A stretch of 64,000 nt of DNA. It comes from Allium sativum (taxonomy: Eukaryota > Streptophyta > Magnoliopsida > Asparagales > Amaryllidaceae). Position numbers and translations under genes: made by a program. Location: positions 29,905,659 through 29,969,658 of the forward strand of contig CM060909.1 in assembly GCA_030737875.1 (NCBI GenBank), read 5' to 3'. How positions within the stretch are numbered: position 1 is the stretch's first letter; each line of letters begins with the position of its first letter. This document shows positions 48,034-59,467 of the stretch, one piece after another. Under the pieces are notes generated by a model. The model was given only the letters and a program-made list of their open reading frames with translations. It did no database searches and was not told the origin of the DNA.

Positions 48034-49259
48034 TGATATACACGTAAATGTGAATATTTTATCCGCTTATTTATCTTATTTTATCTTTTAAATAATTGAT
48101 ATTGTGTATTTATAGCTGTGTTTTCAGATTGTTGACAAGAAGCATGGTTTAGAGCATTTGATGGATAAAGCATGAAGAATTTGCTTAAAAAGAGTGAAGT
48201 TTAAAATTGCTAAAGCTTGAAGAATCTAAAGCTTGAAGAACGGTTGCAATTATATTTCAGTTAAGAAGATTTGGCTCAATAAAGACTCAAACCGCATTCA
48301 CATTAGCTCATTTAGAAGGCCTCTTACTCATGTTGCGTTCACACTAGCCTATTTGCTAGACCACTCACTCTAAAGCTGCGTTCACACTGGCTTATATGTT
48401 ATTTGGGTTATTTCTTTAGTCCCACATTATGTAATTAGCTAGCTAGCCTTTGTCATATCAGCTATAAATACATTGTATCTTAGTCTTGTAAAAAACACAT
48501 TAGGTTTTATTCTGTAATTCTCTTCTTGGAATAAAATCATTCTCTCCCTTTCTTTTTACTTTTTTTTTATTTTATTTATGTTCATGTTATTTATTTTCTT
48601 TTTCTCTTCTTCTTTAGCTATGTCTAGCTAATCCCCTTTGATTAGGGGGTGATGATGCTGATAGTATGATTCAATATGAATCACATAGCCAAAAGATGAG
48701 GACTGTATACATGTAGATCTGGATCTGAATTAAGGGTTAGATCTGAACCTTCATACCCTATGTCGTTTAAGAGCTGTGCTCCTTCACAGGGTATATTCGA
48801 GTTCAATCTAACACTTATCAGATTTAGATTTAATATTTAGGGTTTTAGAAATAAAATAGTGAATCTGTCCTGATAGCCTATGGTTGTAGAGCTGAGCTCC
48901 TGCATAGGCTATGCTTGTCGTTATTTACATATTTGTTTCTAAAAACCTATTATCGTTGATTCATGTTTGTGACATAAACATGTATTAGATCTGGTTAATC
49001 TTTTGGCTATTGATGATTATGAATCTGATCTATGTCATTATCCCCTAATTGCTTTCACTTATTATTATAACTCTCTTTTTATTTAATTTCTGCTATTTTC
49101 TTTGTTTTCAACCAATCAAAAGTTAGGGATAACTTGATTGGATTTATTAATAAAATAATTTGGTCCCAGAGTTCGACACCCTCTACAACGATCCTTGTTG
49201 TTTAGGAAAGACGAACGAATTTTACAGTTGTTTACAACTGCATAATTTGTTCGCAAACA
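48034..49259 (+). repeat. Element D LTR 3
   Basis: 1,226 bp, ends CGCAAACA just before the TSD. About a dozen differences from LTR 1 by eye. TATAAATA at 48463-48470. Confidence 0.92.
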
Positions 49260-49836
49260 CCATGGCCGTCATGCTATCACCTTGCAACCTAGAGTAGCCG
49301 CCACCAACTAGAGGGAATGTGAAGCTAATCAACTCAATTCAACTCAAATTTATAACAACAACAACGAATTTGTCTACTTCAAATGCGAGCTAAATCAATT
49401 TCAGAACTCAGATTCTAGAACTCAAGACCTTCTTTGAGTTGTGAGTTCAATTTCTTTAATAAGATAATTAATAAGTTAATTGGGTTGAGTAATAAATTGG
49501 ATTATAGGGCTATGTTTGTGAGACATTGGAAAAATGTGATATTTTGTGAATATATGATAGTTGTTCATAATGATAATTTTGTTGTGGATCCCTTGTCATA
49601 TGCCAAATCACCTATGTTTAACTTGATTCACGTTTGATATCATTTTATTTGCAAGTTTGGGTGTAGATTATACGCTAGTTTCTATATGAATTGTAACAAG
49701 TTTACATATGAATCAAATAAAGTGACTATATGCATGATTAGGTAGAAATTGGATTCACATATATGCAAGTTTACACCTTTAGATTTAGATCTATGATGGA
49801 CATAGTTTTATGCAAGTTTATGACTATGGCCTAAAA

Positions 49837-49870
<34 letters not shown>

Positions 49871-50126
49871 CAAGTTTACACCTTTGGATTTAGATCTATG
49901 ATGTACATAGTTTTATGAAAGTTTGTGACTATGGCCTATGCAAGTTTTGGATGAAAACCATATTATATATATGCAAGTTCACACCTTTAGGGCCACGTTT
50001 AGATTCATGACAATAACAAGTTTATGTAAGTTATGTTGTAATCCTTATTTGCAAGATTAGATCCATTTTGTGTGTTATGCAAATTTGCGATGTTTCTTCC
50101 CTTTTATGTGTTAGACTAATTGCTAG

Positions 50127-50173
<47 letters not shown>

Positions 50174-50201
50174 CGTGTGTCATGATAAACGAACGAACAA
50201 C
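49260..50201 (+). repeat. Element B 3' LTR, piece 2
   Basis: Matches about 3451-4500 of the 5' LTR, with fewer TA units (49842-49868, 50131-50170). The first five bases are the D TSD and the last five (ACAAC) the E TSD. Confidence 0.92.
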
Positions 50202-51389
50202 TGTTGAGTCAACGGTTTCAATGCTTATTTTGATTAATGACAAGAAGGAGCTTCATGATCGACAAAAAGAAGACTCAATGTTTTTATAGGTTAGAAGATG
50301 GTTATTTAGAGTTATTTATGTTAAAATCTATCCTCAAATAATCATACTTCTTATTCTCTTCAAAAATATACATGAAAACTCATTTTGTATGTATGTTGAC
50401 AAAAACCTGTCAACCTGTTAAATTTAACAGGTCAACAGCTTTTTAAACTTAACAGGTCAACCTGTTAAAATTAACAGGTCAACAGCTTTTTAAACTTAAT
50501 AGGTCAACCTGTTAAAATTAATAGGTCAACAGTTTTTAAACTTAACAAGTCAACCTGTTAAAATTAACAGGTCAACAGTTTTTTGAAATGACGGTCAAAA
50601 ACCTGTAAACCTATTAATTTTTCCTGTCGACCTATTTTTGAATTTCATGAAGAGTCATCTTCTTTCTTGAAAAGTTGCATCCATTTCTCTTCATTTAAAT
50701 CATTTCTTTTGATTGTAACTTTTCACCAACAATTGTAACTTCTCAATTACTATAAATACATCAGTTTTCAATCAAACAGAATACCGAATTTTTCTCTGTA
50801 ATTTCTAATTTAAACCTCTATATTCTTTGCAAACAAAAGCTCTCCAAATTCAAGTTACTTATTGAATCCTTGATAATATTTCTCATATCTTGATTCAACA
50901 AGCAACTAACTTCCTTCAAATCTTCGCATTCAATTCATATACTTGAGGATAAGATTATAGGAATGGTGTGCTCAATCATTGACTAATCAGTGTTGAAATA
51001 AGAACACAATCTGAAGTCAAACTCTTGTAATTGTCCTGTGTGGGTAAGTTTGTAGCCCGTGAAATCAAGTGGGTAAGCTTGTAGCCCGTGAAATCAAGTG
51101 GGTAAGCTTGTAGCCCATGATATCAAGTGGGTAAACTTGTAGCCCGTAAATCAAGTAGTTGTGAACCTGTTCCTCTGGGTGAAGCGAGGGTGTTGATTAG
51201 TGAAAAGCCGAAGAGGAGCTTCGGGACTGGACGTAGGACGGGAGGTCCGAACCAGTATAAAAATCCTGGTGTCGTTACACTACTTTATTTATTGCATTTA
51301 TAGTTATCTGTGATATATATTGTTATCATATCATATTCCGCATAGCCATATTAAAGATCCTGCACAAGTCGTATACACTCGACTTTTCA
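50202..51389 (+). repeat. Element E 5' LTR
   Basis: 1,188 bp. A tandem array of GGTCAAC motifs spans 50397-50612, followed by TATAAATA (50751-50758). A four-fold repeat of TGGGTAAGCTTGTAGCCC and variants is at 51043-51145. Confidence 0.92.
50397..50612. promoter_or_regulatory. Cluster of W-box-like TTGAC cores in the E LTR
   Basis: About ten TTGAC/GTCAA cores in 215 bp, most as AACAGGTCAACCTGTT-like near-palindromes, 140-350 bp upstream of the TATA box. TTGAC(C/T) is the core bound by WRKY factors. The same cluster is in the 3' LTR (about 54308-54530). Confidence 0.55.
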
Positions 51390-51391
51390 AT

Positions 51392-51403
51392 TGGTATCAG
51401 AGC
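51392..51403 (+). other. Element E primer-binding site (tRNA-iMet)
   Basis: TGGTATCAGAGC, two bases after the LTR end. Confidence 0.9.
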
Positions 51404-51439
51404 CTGGTGTTCTATAGATCGTACAACATCTTAGAACAA

Positions 51440-52114
51440 ATGGCGATAAAGAAATCTAGTCAAGGTATTAGAAAATGGAAGAGGAACAAAGCAGAATCAA
51501 GAGAGCAAGGAAACAAATGTTTCATGGCAGCAGACGATGAGGTACAAATTCCTACATTTGATGAAGTACTTGATATTAATGCTGAATTGATAGTTAGATT
51601 TAAAAACATGAAACGAAAATCAAAAGAAGCCAAAAATGATTTGAGTAGAGTAGAGTTTGAACGAGATATGTTAAAAGACGAGAAGAAAATATTAGAAGAA
51701 GAACTTGAAAAACTTCAAGAATCATCATCTAATACTAATTCTCAATTATCTCTTTTGAGTCAAGAAATTAAAACTCAAAATGAGAAAAATGATACTCTCA
51801 CTACTGAAAATCATGAGCTTAAAGCAACGATCAAAATTATGGACCTAGAAAAAGTTAGTTTACAAAATAAGTTAGAAAATATTACTCAAAATGTTTCTAA
51901 CTTTAACAAAGGTCGAGAAAATTTGACAAAGATCATTGAGAATTCACAATCTACTTCAAATAAGCAAGGTTTGGGATATAAAAACCAAGAAATTAAGAAG
52001 CATCTTGGTTATGGAAAGAAGAAAAAAGTGCAAAAGAACAAAGCTAAGAAAAATCTTAGTTTATCTTTCAAACCAAAAATCGGTTGTGAAATCTCAAAAG
52101 AAAAACGTCAATAG
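51440..52114 (+). pseudogene. gag: Element E truncated gag
   Basis: From ATG 51440 a frame of 224 codons encodes a lysine-rich start, the motif CFMAADDEVQ, then a coiled coil (about residues 55-170) rich in Glu, Lys and Leu, and a GLGYKNQEIKKHLGYG segment with a Lys-rich tail. Sirevirus Gag proteins carry a CFMA-acidic motif followed by a coiled coil and a GLGY segment in their C-terminal half. The N-terminal capsid-like domain and zinc knuckle expected before it are absent, so the frame begins almost at CFMA. It could be a dominant or trans-acting fragment, or simply decay. Near 52090 the frame shifts into the next stretch. Confidence 0.6.
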
Positions 52115-52445
52115 CGACTTTGGAAATAAATTTAATAATACTAATCTTAGAAATAGTACTAGATATGCTTTCATGTACAATAAGAATATCACTGCTAGTA
52201 CTAATACACATCCAAGACCCAATTATTATAGAAATTCGAATACTTCTATGACTAGAAAATTTTATAATAAATCTAGAAGTACAAAAAGGAATATCAATAG
52301 AGATTGCATAAGTATTTGGGTTCCTATAAGTTGGAAGAACAGAGAAAAATATATCAATGATTATTTTGATTCAGTAGTTAATAATGAAAATTATATTTTT
52401 AAAGGTTCCATTAGACCCTTTTGGGTATGGTTACCTTTCATCTAA
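52115..52445 (+). pseudogene. Element E gag C-terminal remnant
   Basis: Another frame, one base shifted, is open to 52445 and encodes an Asn/Arg/Tyr-rich segment with CISIWVPI, resembling the WVPK-type motif downstream of Sirevirus Gag. It ends before any protease motif. Confidence 0.45.
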
Positions 52446-52910
52446 CCTCTGGACCCTAATGAAGTAAGTGGGTACCAAAAGTATACATGTCATATATTTT
52501 TTTTGCAGGTACACCACAGCAAAGAGAAGGTTATTCGATATCTCTACATATATTTGAAAACAAAATTCAGTTTATCAAATTGCACATGATACAATATCTC
52601 CCGAAGGTACTTTATTTTTATGTTCTATCATGATAATTATTCTTTTTAATCAATGACACAACGTTCATGAGCCTACAAACATGCCATCATCATCAAGAAC
52701 ACCGAACTCATGGGTTAGGAATTACAACAAAAATGAAGGTGCTAGCGGAAAATACTCTCCTTGGAAACCAAGAAAATGATCTATATATATATCGGATCTA
52801 AGGAGATGTTTTTTTTTAATGTTGTTTTTTTATTTCCTTCTAAATATATTTGATATATATATTTATAATAAAATGTTGTATAAGGTTAAATTCTTTCAAA
52901 AAAGGCTGGA
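52446..52910 (+). other. Element E non-coding stretch
   Basis: AT-rich. A short segment around CCTACAAACATGCC to GGAAACCAAG (52670-52775) could be a pol relic, but I cannot place it. Confidence 0.4.
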
Positions 52911-52929
52911 AAACAGTTTTGTCAACAAA

Positions 52930-53335
52930 TAGGTCAACCTGTTAAAATTCTTAGGTCGACCAGTCCTACAATAACCATATAGGTCGACCGGACAAAAACA
53001 ACAGGTCGACCGGATTTGAATTATTTATTTTCCAGAGACTTTTTCGGTCGACCGGTCCAATAATGTAGGTCGAACGGTTATTGTTTTTCAAACCAGAGAA
53101 GTTTTAGGTCGACCGGTCATAAAAATTAGGTCGACCGGTATTATATTTTTTTGAAACAGAGAGTTTTTAGGTCAACCGGTATACATTTTTATGTTGACCG
53201 AATGTGCTTCAGCAAAAATTAGGTCGACCGGTCCCAAAAATTTTGTCGACCGGTTTATACTATTTCTTTCATTTCCTCCAAACCCGAAACTTTTTAGGTC
53301 GACCGCCTAGAAATTATAGGTCGACCGGTCTCTAC
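52930..53335. repeat. Interspersed AGGTCGACCGGT array in element E
   Basis: About 14 copies of AGGTCGACCGGT or one- to three-base variants, often in pairs separated by 10-20 bp of A/T-rich sequence, with spacers such as AAACCAGAGA recurring. Spacers differ, so it is not a plain tandem array. Confidence 0.85.
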
Positions 53336-53598
53336 AAAAATTGTTTTTTTTCAAAGAGACATGTCGGCTCATAACCCCAAATCCACCGCACCATTTCGTT
53401 CACTACTTCTTCATAACCTCAGACCACTTTTTCTCTCAAGTCTTTAAAACAACTCTATTAGCTTTTATATGTGGTTTGTGTTATGTATGCTACGAAAACA
53501 TGGTTGATCTTGTATGTTTTGGTACAGTTTTACTCTGGGTGTGATGTGTTATGTTATTTAATCTCTCTCTTGTTTATTATACCCTTTCTGTCGATGAC

Positions 53599-53994
53599 AA
53601 AGGGGGAGAAAGTTACTAACTTCTCTTCGTGCAGAAACATAGTTATATTTTTCAGGGAGATCATATATACAGGGGGAGACAGAGCTTATATAAAGGGGGA
53701 GAAATATTTTCTATTATGATAATGCATATCATTTATATTACATATACTATAATGTGCTTACCATGATAAAAGTATATGTGTGCTAACATTTGTTAATGCA
53801 GGAATCAAAAGGTAAGATTATTTATATTATGAACTAACAAATGTTACAGAAATTCAGGGGGAGCTTTATATTCAAAGGGAGAAAACCTTATAGTAATATT
53901 GTTGTTACTATCATTTTTTTTTGCAATAATATGTACCCTTTTTGTCGATGACAAAGGGGGAGAAAATGTTACTAACAATCTCTCTTGCAGGTAC

Positions 53995-54029
<35 letters not shown>

Positions 54030-54113
54030 CAGGGAGAAGCATATATATAGGGGGAGATAACAATGAAGATTAAAATATCAAGCTATATTGTCATCAATCA
54101 AAAAGGGGGAGAA
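53599..54113 (+). repeat. Multiple polypurine-tract-like motifs of element E
   Basis: AAAGGGGGAGAA or close variants at 53599, 53670, 53692, 53854, 53874, 53952, 54048 and 54101, the last one adjoining the 3' LTR. GTCGATGACAAAGGGGGAGA occurs twice (53590, 53944). Repeated tracts before the 3' LTR are a known Sirevirus trait. Confidence 0.8.
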
Positions 54114-55302
54114 TGTTGAGTCAACGGTTTCAATGCTTATTTTGATTAATGACAAGAAGGAGCTTCATGATCGACAAAAAGAAGACTCAATGTTTTTATA
54201 GGTTAGAAGATGGTTATTTAGAGTTATTTATGTTAAAATCTATCCTCAAATAATCATACTTCTTATTCTCTTCAAAAATATACATGAAAACTCATTTTTT
54301 ATGTATGTTGACAAAAACCTGTCAACCTGTTAAATTTAACAGGTCAACAGCTTTTTAAACTTAACAGGTCAACCTGTTAAAATTAACAGGTCAACAGCTT
54401 TTTAAACTTAACAGGTCAACCTGTTAAAATTAACAGGTCAATAGTTTTTTAAACTTAACAGGTCAACCTGTTAAAATTAACAGGTCAACAGTTTTTTGAA
54501 ATAACGGTCAAAAACCTGTCAACCTATTAATTTTTCCTGTCGACCTATTTTTGAATTTCATGAAGAGTCATCTTCTTTCTTGAAAAGTTGCATCCATTTC
54601 TCTTCATTTAAATCATTTCTTTTGATTGTAACTTTTCACCAATAATTGCAACTTCTCAATTACTATAAATACATCAGTTTTTAATCAAACAGAATACCGA
54701 ATTTTTCTCTCTAATTTCTGATTTAAATTTCTATATTCTTTGCAAACAAAAGCTCTCCAAATTCAAGTTACTTATTGAATTCTTGATAATATTTCTCATA
54801 TCTTGATTCAACAAGCAACTAAATTCCTTCAAATCTTCCCATTCAATTCATATACTTGAGGATAAGATTATAGGAAGGGTGTGCTCAATCATTGACTAAT
54901 CAGTGTTGAAAGAAGAACACAATCTGAAGTCAAACTCTTGTAATTGTCCTGTGTGGGTAAGCTTGTAGCCCGTGAAATCAAGTGGGTAAGCTTGTAGCCC
55001 GTGAAATCAAGTGGGTAAGCTTGTAGCCCGTTAAATCAAGTGGGTAAACTTGTAGCCCGTAAATCAAGTAGTTATGAACCTGTTCCTCCGGGTGAAGCGA
55101 GGGTGTTGTTTAGTGAAAAGCCGAAGAGGAGCTTCGGGACTGGACGTAGGATGGGAGGTCCGAACCAGTATAAAAATCCTGGTGTCGTTACACTACTTTA
55201 TTTATTGCATTTATAGTTATCTGTGATATATATTGTTATCATATCATATTCCGCATAGCCATATTAAAGATCTTGCATAAGTCGTACACAACCGACTTTT
55301 CA
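54114..55302 (+). repeat. Element E 3' LTR
   Basis: 1,189 bp, near-identical to the 5' LTR. TATAAATA at 54664-54671. Confidence 0.92.
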
Positions 55303-57038
55303 ACAACGTGGGGACGATGGGAGTAATATTGAATATACACATATTGAGAATTGGCATAATGGCCTTGAAAAAGGCATATAATTAAATTAAGACATTAATT
55401 GGAAAATTTGGCATTTATGGACATAATTGAGACAATTATGGACATAAGTATATTTGGAATTTATTTACAAATTTTGAGTAGGGATATTAATCCACTTTGG
55501 GGTTAAATAAAGATGTGTAATAGTAAACCACCTGAGACACGAGGTTAGACTCGTTTGTGGTGTAAGACAGCCTGGAACCGCCTGGCAAATCCAGCAGCCA
55601 CAAATGCCAGTCTAACGTGAGAGGTCGAAGGAATGAATAAAATGCGTAACAGTTGTAAAGACACGAGGTTAGGCTCGTTTGTGGTGTAAGACTGCCCGGA
55701 CCCGCCCGGCAATTCTAGCTGCCACAAATGCTAGTCTAATGTGGGAGGCCTTTACAAGGTTACGGTGTTAACGAATTAAGAAACACTTAACCAGATAAAC
55801 ATGTGGTGGGACATGAGGGGGTTAAGTGGGTGCCTTGGGTGGTATGTGAAATCAAGTGGGTGCCTTGGGTGGCATGTGAAATACGATTAGGTGCATTTAA
55901 CCAAGATTGAAACATGTAAGAAGACATGAATAAGAATAGGGTTCAGTGGGAAAAAACCTTAGAGGGGGACCAAGGATAGGTGGAAAGCTTGTGTCATGCA
56001 TGGGGGCCCTTTTCAACCCAGTAACCCATTAAGTATCTTTATGGGCTCGACCCAAGTCGAGGATGGGACATGCGTACTGGGTTTGATTGTAAGAGGTCAA
56101 AACGGGTTAGCAGTGGCAACGCAAGTCCAACAGGATCATATGCGTGTGTGAGCCCAGGCTGGTAGGTAAGACGTTGTTGCATCGTGTAGATATAAGCCGT
56201 GCATCTTGGTGGTATCGGGTTGCCACTTTGGGGGGTGATACACCCCACTGTGGGGCCAGCACGGGTATCTACGAGTTAGGGAGCCGATCGAATGGGGGTA
56301 GTGGGTACACCTGGTGGAGATAGGGGCAGACGACACCTATGAAGACAGCTAGGGGTACACGAAACTACCATTATCATTATTAAGTTCTGTAGGTGGGATC
56401 AACGTTTAGGGTGTTTGGTGTGGTGTAGTGTAGTAATTATCTTATAGTGATTAGGTGCGCCTTTAACGTTATCTTTGTTTATCTGATTTCCTTTGTTTGC
56501 TTTGTCATACCCATTTGTTCACAGTCATTTCCTTATTTTCTAGCTTATGCCTTGTCCTAGTTACTTAATGATTATATTGTTAAAGTTATTGCGCTCGCCA
56601 GACTTTATGTCTGACCCCCTTTTGTTTCCACCTCTTTTCTTCCTTCCCCCCCGCCAGGTGCTCATGGTGGGACTAGTACTAGTGGAGCTTGATTTTGGAC
56701 AGCTTTATCTCTTTCTTTGGAAGTTGCTTGGATCGCTGAAGTAAAAGTTCAGCCTATCTTATTTATGGCTATTTTATGTTGGGGTTATGTCTTCCATTTT
56801 CATGTACCCTTATTTAATCAAGATGGATATTATGTACTTGACTCTAGTCTTTTGGTTTTTTTTTGGATGATGTAACCAAACCTATTTGTTTACCGCTGCA
56901 ATGAATGAAGTTTTAAATTTTTAAGTACTATTTTATATCTGTCTTGTTGCTAAGTTTCTGTTCTATACACACTTAAAACGCTCCATGGTGGTTAATGCAT
57001 CCCTTTGTGAGTGACATTAATGGACGTGGGGTGTCACA
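55303..57038 (+). repeat. Element B 3' LTR, piece 3
   Basis: Matches about 4497-6235 of the 5' LTR, including both hairpins (55554-55604, 55678-55728) and GATAC...GTATC (about 56237-56268). It ends GTGTCACA at 57038, followed by TSD CCATC. Confidence 0.92.
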
Positions 57039-58320
57039 CCATCCATTTGATGTGAAGATCGCTGGTTTTTGCACTGTCTTCAATCTCTTCAACTTTTCGT
57101 CGTATCAGTTATTCAGAATGGGTTAAACCCGGTATTTCTGAATAACTCGCGTATCTTATGATCAAGTGCTATAACATCACATCATACACCTCATTCCAAT
57201 CTAGAATATTCTTTTATTCAAATCTTTAGGGAAAGGTTCCTATAAATTTTATTAAAGATAAATTCTTTTAAATTTATTCTTTGATCTTCCTTTGGATATC
57301 ATTACAAAAGATTTCATTATCTTTTCAATTCTAAATGAAATTAAGGTTTTCCAAACTAGTCGGGATTAGCGAACCTTGCCGAAGTAATCATTTGTTTATT
57401 TTCCCAATCCCAACCTATTCATCCCATGGATCAAACTGGTAACACTCCATTTCTAACACCACGGTGTTATCGGTAAAAATTAATTACCATTTCACGTTCA
57501 AATCTAATTAAAGATTTAACTATCGCTTGGAGCAAAACTAGTGATACTCCATTCTCGATCATTTTCTTGAATTAATAATTTTAATTATCACATTCACTTT
57601 TCAATCTAATTAAAGATTCATTAAAACTCCACTTAGTTTTAATCTTCCCAAAAATCATAATTAACAATTATTTAACTTTGGGAAATCAAACATGTCGCAT
57701 CGAAAATCTACACCGTACCATTGATTTCTGCCGAGATATAACCTCTAAGCTCGTACGTCATAGAGAAGGGTGTTAGGCAAGAGAATATATTCTACACCAG
57801 TAAACAGATATATATTTAGCAGAGATCAACAAATACAGTTCGAAATACAATGTTAGACATGTAATCCCATCTTTAACTGGGTTAAAGAACCAGTGTCATT
57901 TAAAACACAGTTCACAATAAACCCAAAATCACATTCCATTCATTATGGAATCTTCATGGAAAAACAGATCAATATATAATCGATACCAATCTCCAGATCT
58001 GACGAGTAATATAAATGGAATAACGACAAAGCCTTTTAAATTCCATATATGTTAACAATCTTTCTCCACGGAAGTTCACTTCGATTATTACCAAATCGAA
58101 TTCCATTCCATTCCAATTTAATATATTAAATTGGAAATCTTTACTTTGGAAAATTCCATTAATCTTAATTAAAAGATTATAAATTCCAAATCATATTCTT
58201 CACTATTAATTGGGTTAAAGAACAAGTGTTATTTAAAACACTGTTCACGATGTTTATACCAAAAATGGTCTAAACACCTAAGGTATTAAACTGTACTTCA
58301 CCAATTCGGTAAGAAATAAA
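57039..58320 (-). mobile_element. Antisense A-related LTR, second half (A'), rearranged
   Basis: Continues the alignment broken at 2936. On the minus strand it matches A from about 13,560 down to about 12,700, including the TATTCAGAATGGG segment, the GATCGAGAATGGAGTATCAC segment and two hairpins. Around 57700-57860 it repeats the block equivalent to A 13,730-13,870, which is already present at about 2600-2745, so the fragment contains a duplication. The right-hand limit is approximate. Confidence 0.65.
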
Positions 58321-59252
58321 TGGAACAGTGTCCGGTTAGCAATAAACAGTAAAAAATGCGAGAAAAAGTAAAGTAGAGAAGAGATTTAGAGTGGTTCAGC
58401 CGTTAACGAGGCCTACGTCTACTATGAAGGCGATTTCCTGTCTTATAATAAGAATTACAAAGTACATCAATTCTCTGACCACATACATCTCTATATCTGC
58501 TCAATATCCCCTCGTTTATATGTTTTGATATAAAGAATTATACAGGAGAATAATAGAGTTTGAGAAGAAGAAGGATGGATCAATGATTGAGAGAGCAGAT
58601 GCCTTCCCTCTAAAATGGTACTTGACGCCATGGCCAGATCTGTGGTTGAGTTTGAAGTTTAGCAGCACCTCGTGGTTCTACCAAAGGCCCCCTCCTAAAT
58701 GTGGGTAGTCATGGTGTATTTATAGGTGAATTCCTCTTGCTGAATGATCTGGAATCTGTTTATCCTGACTGTGGGTCGTTCGTTCTGCTAATTACAATCA
58801 TGCCACTGGACAGCTGTAGCCAGCCGTCTTTATCATATTCAGTGTTATGCGCGGACGACTTGCTTAGTGTCTCGGATAGCTGAGCGGGTCCATAAGTGTG
58901 GGCACAGATGCTTTGGGAGATTTCGTTAGAGCGAAGTGTGGAGCTGAGATCGATCCTCCTTTATTCCTCGCGTGAATGGCCTTCTTGAACCAAGGACACT
59001 CATCCTCTTGTTACCTTTGCATGGTGCCGCTTGGCTTTATGGTTATACTACAAGGTTGCTCTAGCTCGTGCAAGGTGGGTGACCTGTCTTATTTTAGCGC
59101 CCGAGCGATTCTCTGGATGTGCATCTTTCATCTTTGTTGAGTCGCGCTTCTTATGGCCCAGTCGCACTGGTAGACTTGTCCTGCCTTGGGTCTGATATTT
59201 GGATCCTGCTTAGTGCGGTTGCGTTATGTACGACCGACCCTGATAAGACCCG
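58321..59252 (-). mobile_element. Possible antisense LTR fragment of another family
   Basis: The minus strand contains GTAGACGTAGGCCTCGTTAA followed by GGCTGAACCACTC, a motif string common near the end of many plant Ty1/copia LTRs. There is no coding frame of note; a 60-codon ORF here has no features. I found no matching second LTR or TSD. Confidence 0.4.
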
Positions 59253-59467
59253 TGTAAGACCCCGTGAATTCTATAACGTTAAGCTTCACAAATTAAAGTA
59301 TAATTAATTATAAATGATGAAATCAAGGGAAATGGGTTACGCAATTGTGTTCGTCTCGAAATTCTACTTGAGATAGAGTCCAAGTTTGCGTAAAACGGAT
59401 ATCGTATGAAGAAGATATGGACGAACGAAGTTGGGTAGAAAAACCAGAAAACGGGTCAGAATGCACT

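Larger units (their letters stand above)
33938..49259 (+). mobile_element. Element D: Athila-type element with three LTRs
   Basis: Order: LTR 33938-35163, full interior 35164-45033, LTR 45034-46243, short interior 46244-48033, LTR 48034-49259. One TSD, CCATG (33933-33937 and 49260-49264), flanks the whole. The primer site TGGCGCCGTTGCCGGGGA (tRNA-Asp), RT FMDDFSIFG and protease DLGASVN point to Athila. The short interior has a primer site and the 3' untranslated region but lacks gag-pol. No env-like ORF follows integrase. Confidence 0.9.
50202..55302 (+). mobile_element. Element E: Sirevirus-like Ty1/copia derivative lacking pol
   Basis: LTRs 50202-51389 and 54114-55302 (TGTTGAGTCAACGG to ACTTTTCA), TSD ACAAC at 50197-50201 and 55303-55307. 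Primer site TGGTATCAGAGC at 51392 and polypurine tract at 54101-54113. The gag fragment, the repeated GGGGGAG tracts and the palindrome-rich LTR resemble Sireviruses (SIRE/Maximus lineage) as I know them. No protease, integrase, RT or RNase H is present, so it would depend on a full copy elsewhere. Confidence 0.85.
2937..57038 (+). mobile_element. Element B: Tekay/Del-type chromovirus hosting four nested elements
   Basis: The 5' LTR begins TGTAACACCCCG and the 3' LTR ends GGTGTCACA. A 5-bp target duplication CCATC lies at 2932-2936 and 57039-57043. Domain order is gag, zinc knuckles, protease, RT, RNase H, integrase, chromodomain, which is the Ty3/gypsy chromovirus order. Long LTRs and a chromodomain point to the Tekay (Del) lineage. 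Subtracting guests A, C, D and E with their TSDs leaves about 11.6 kb: LTRs of about 3.3 and 3.2 kb and about 5.1 kb internal. Every domain carries stops or frameshifts, so it cannot encode working proteins. Confidence 0.9.

Noticed and set aside
52930..53335. Cloning-site contamination suggested by repeated GTCGAC
   Set aside because: Copies vary, spacers are AT-rich and native-looking, and related motifs occur in the E LTRs.
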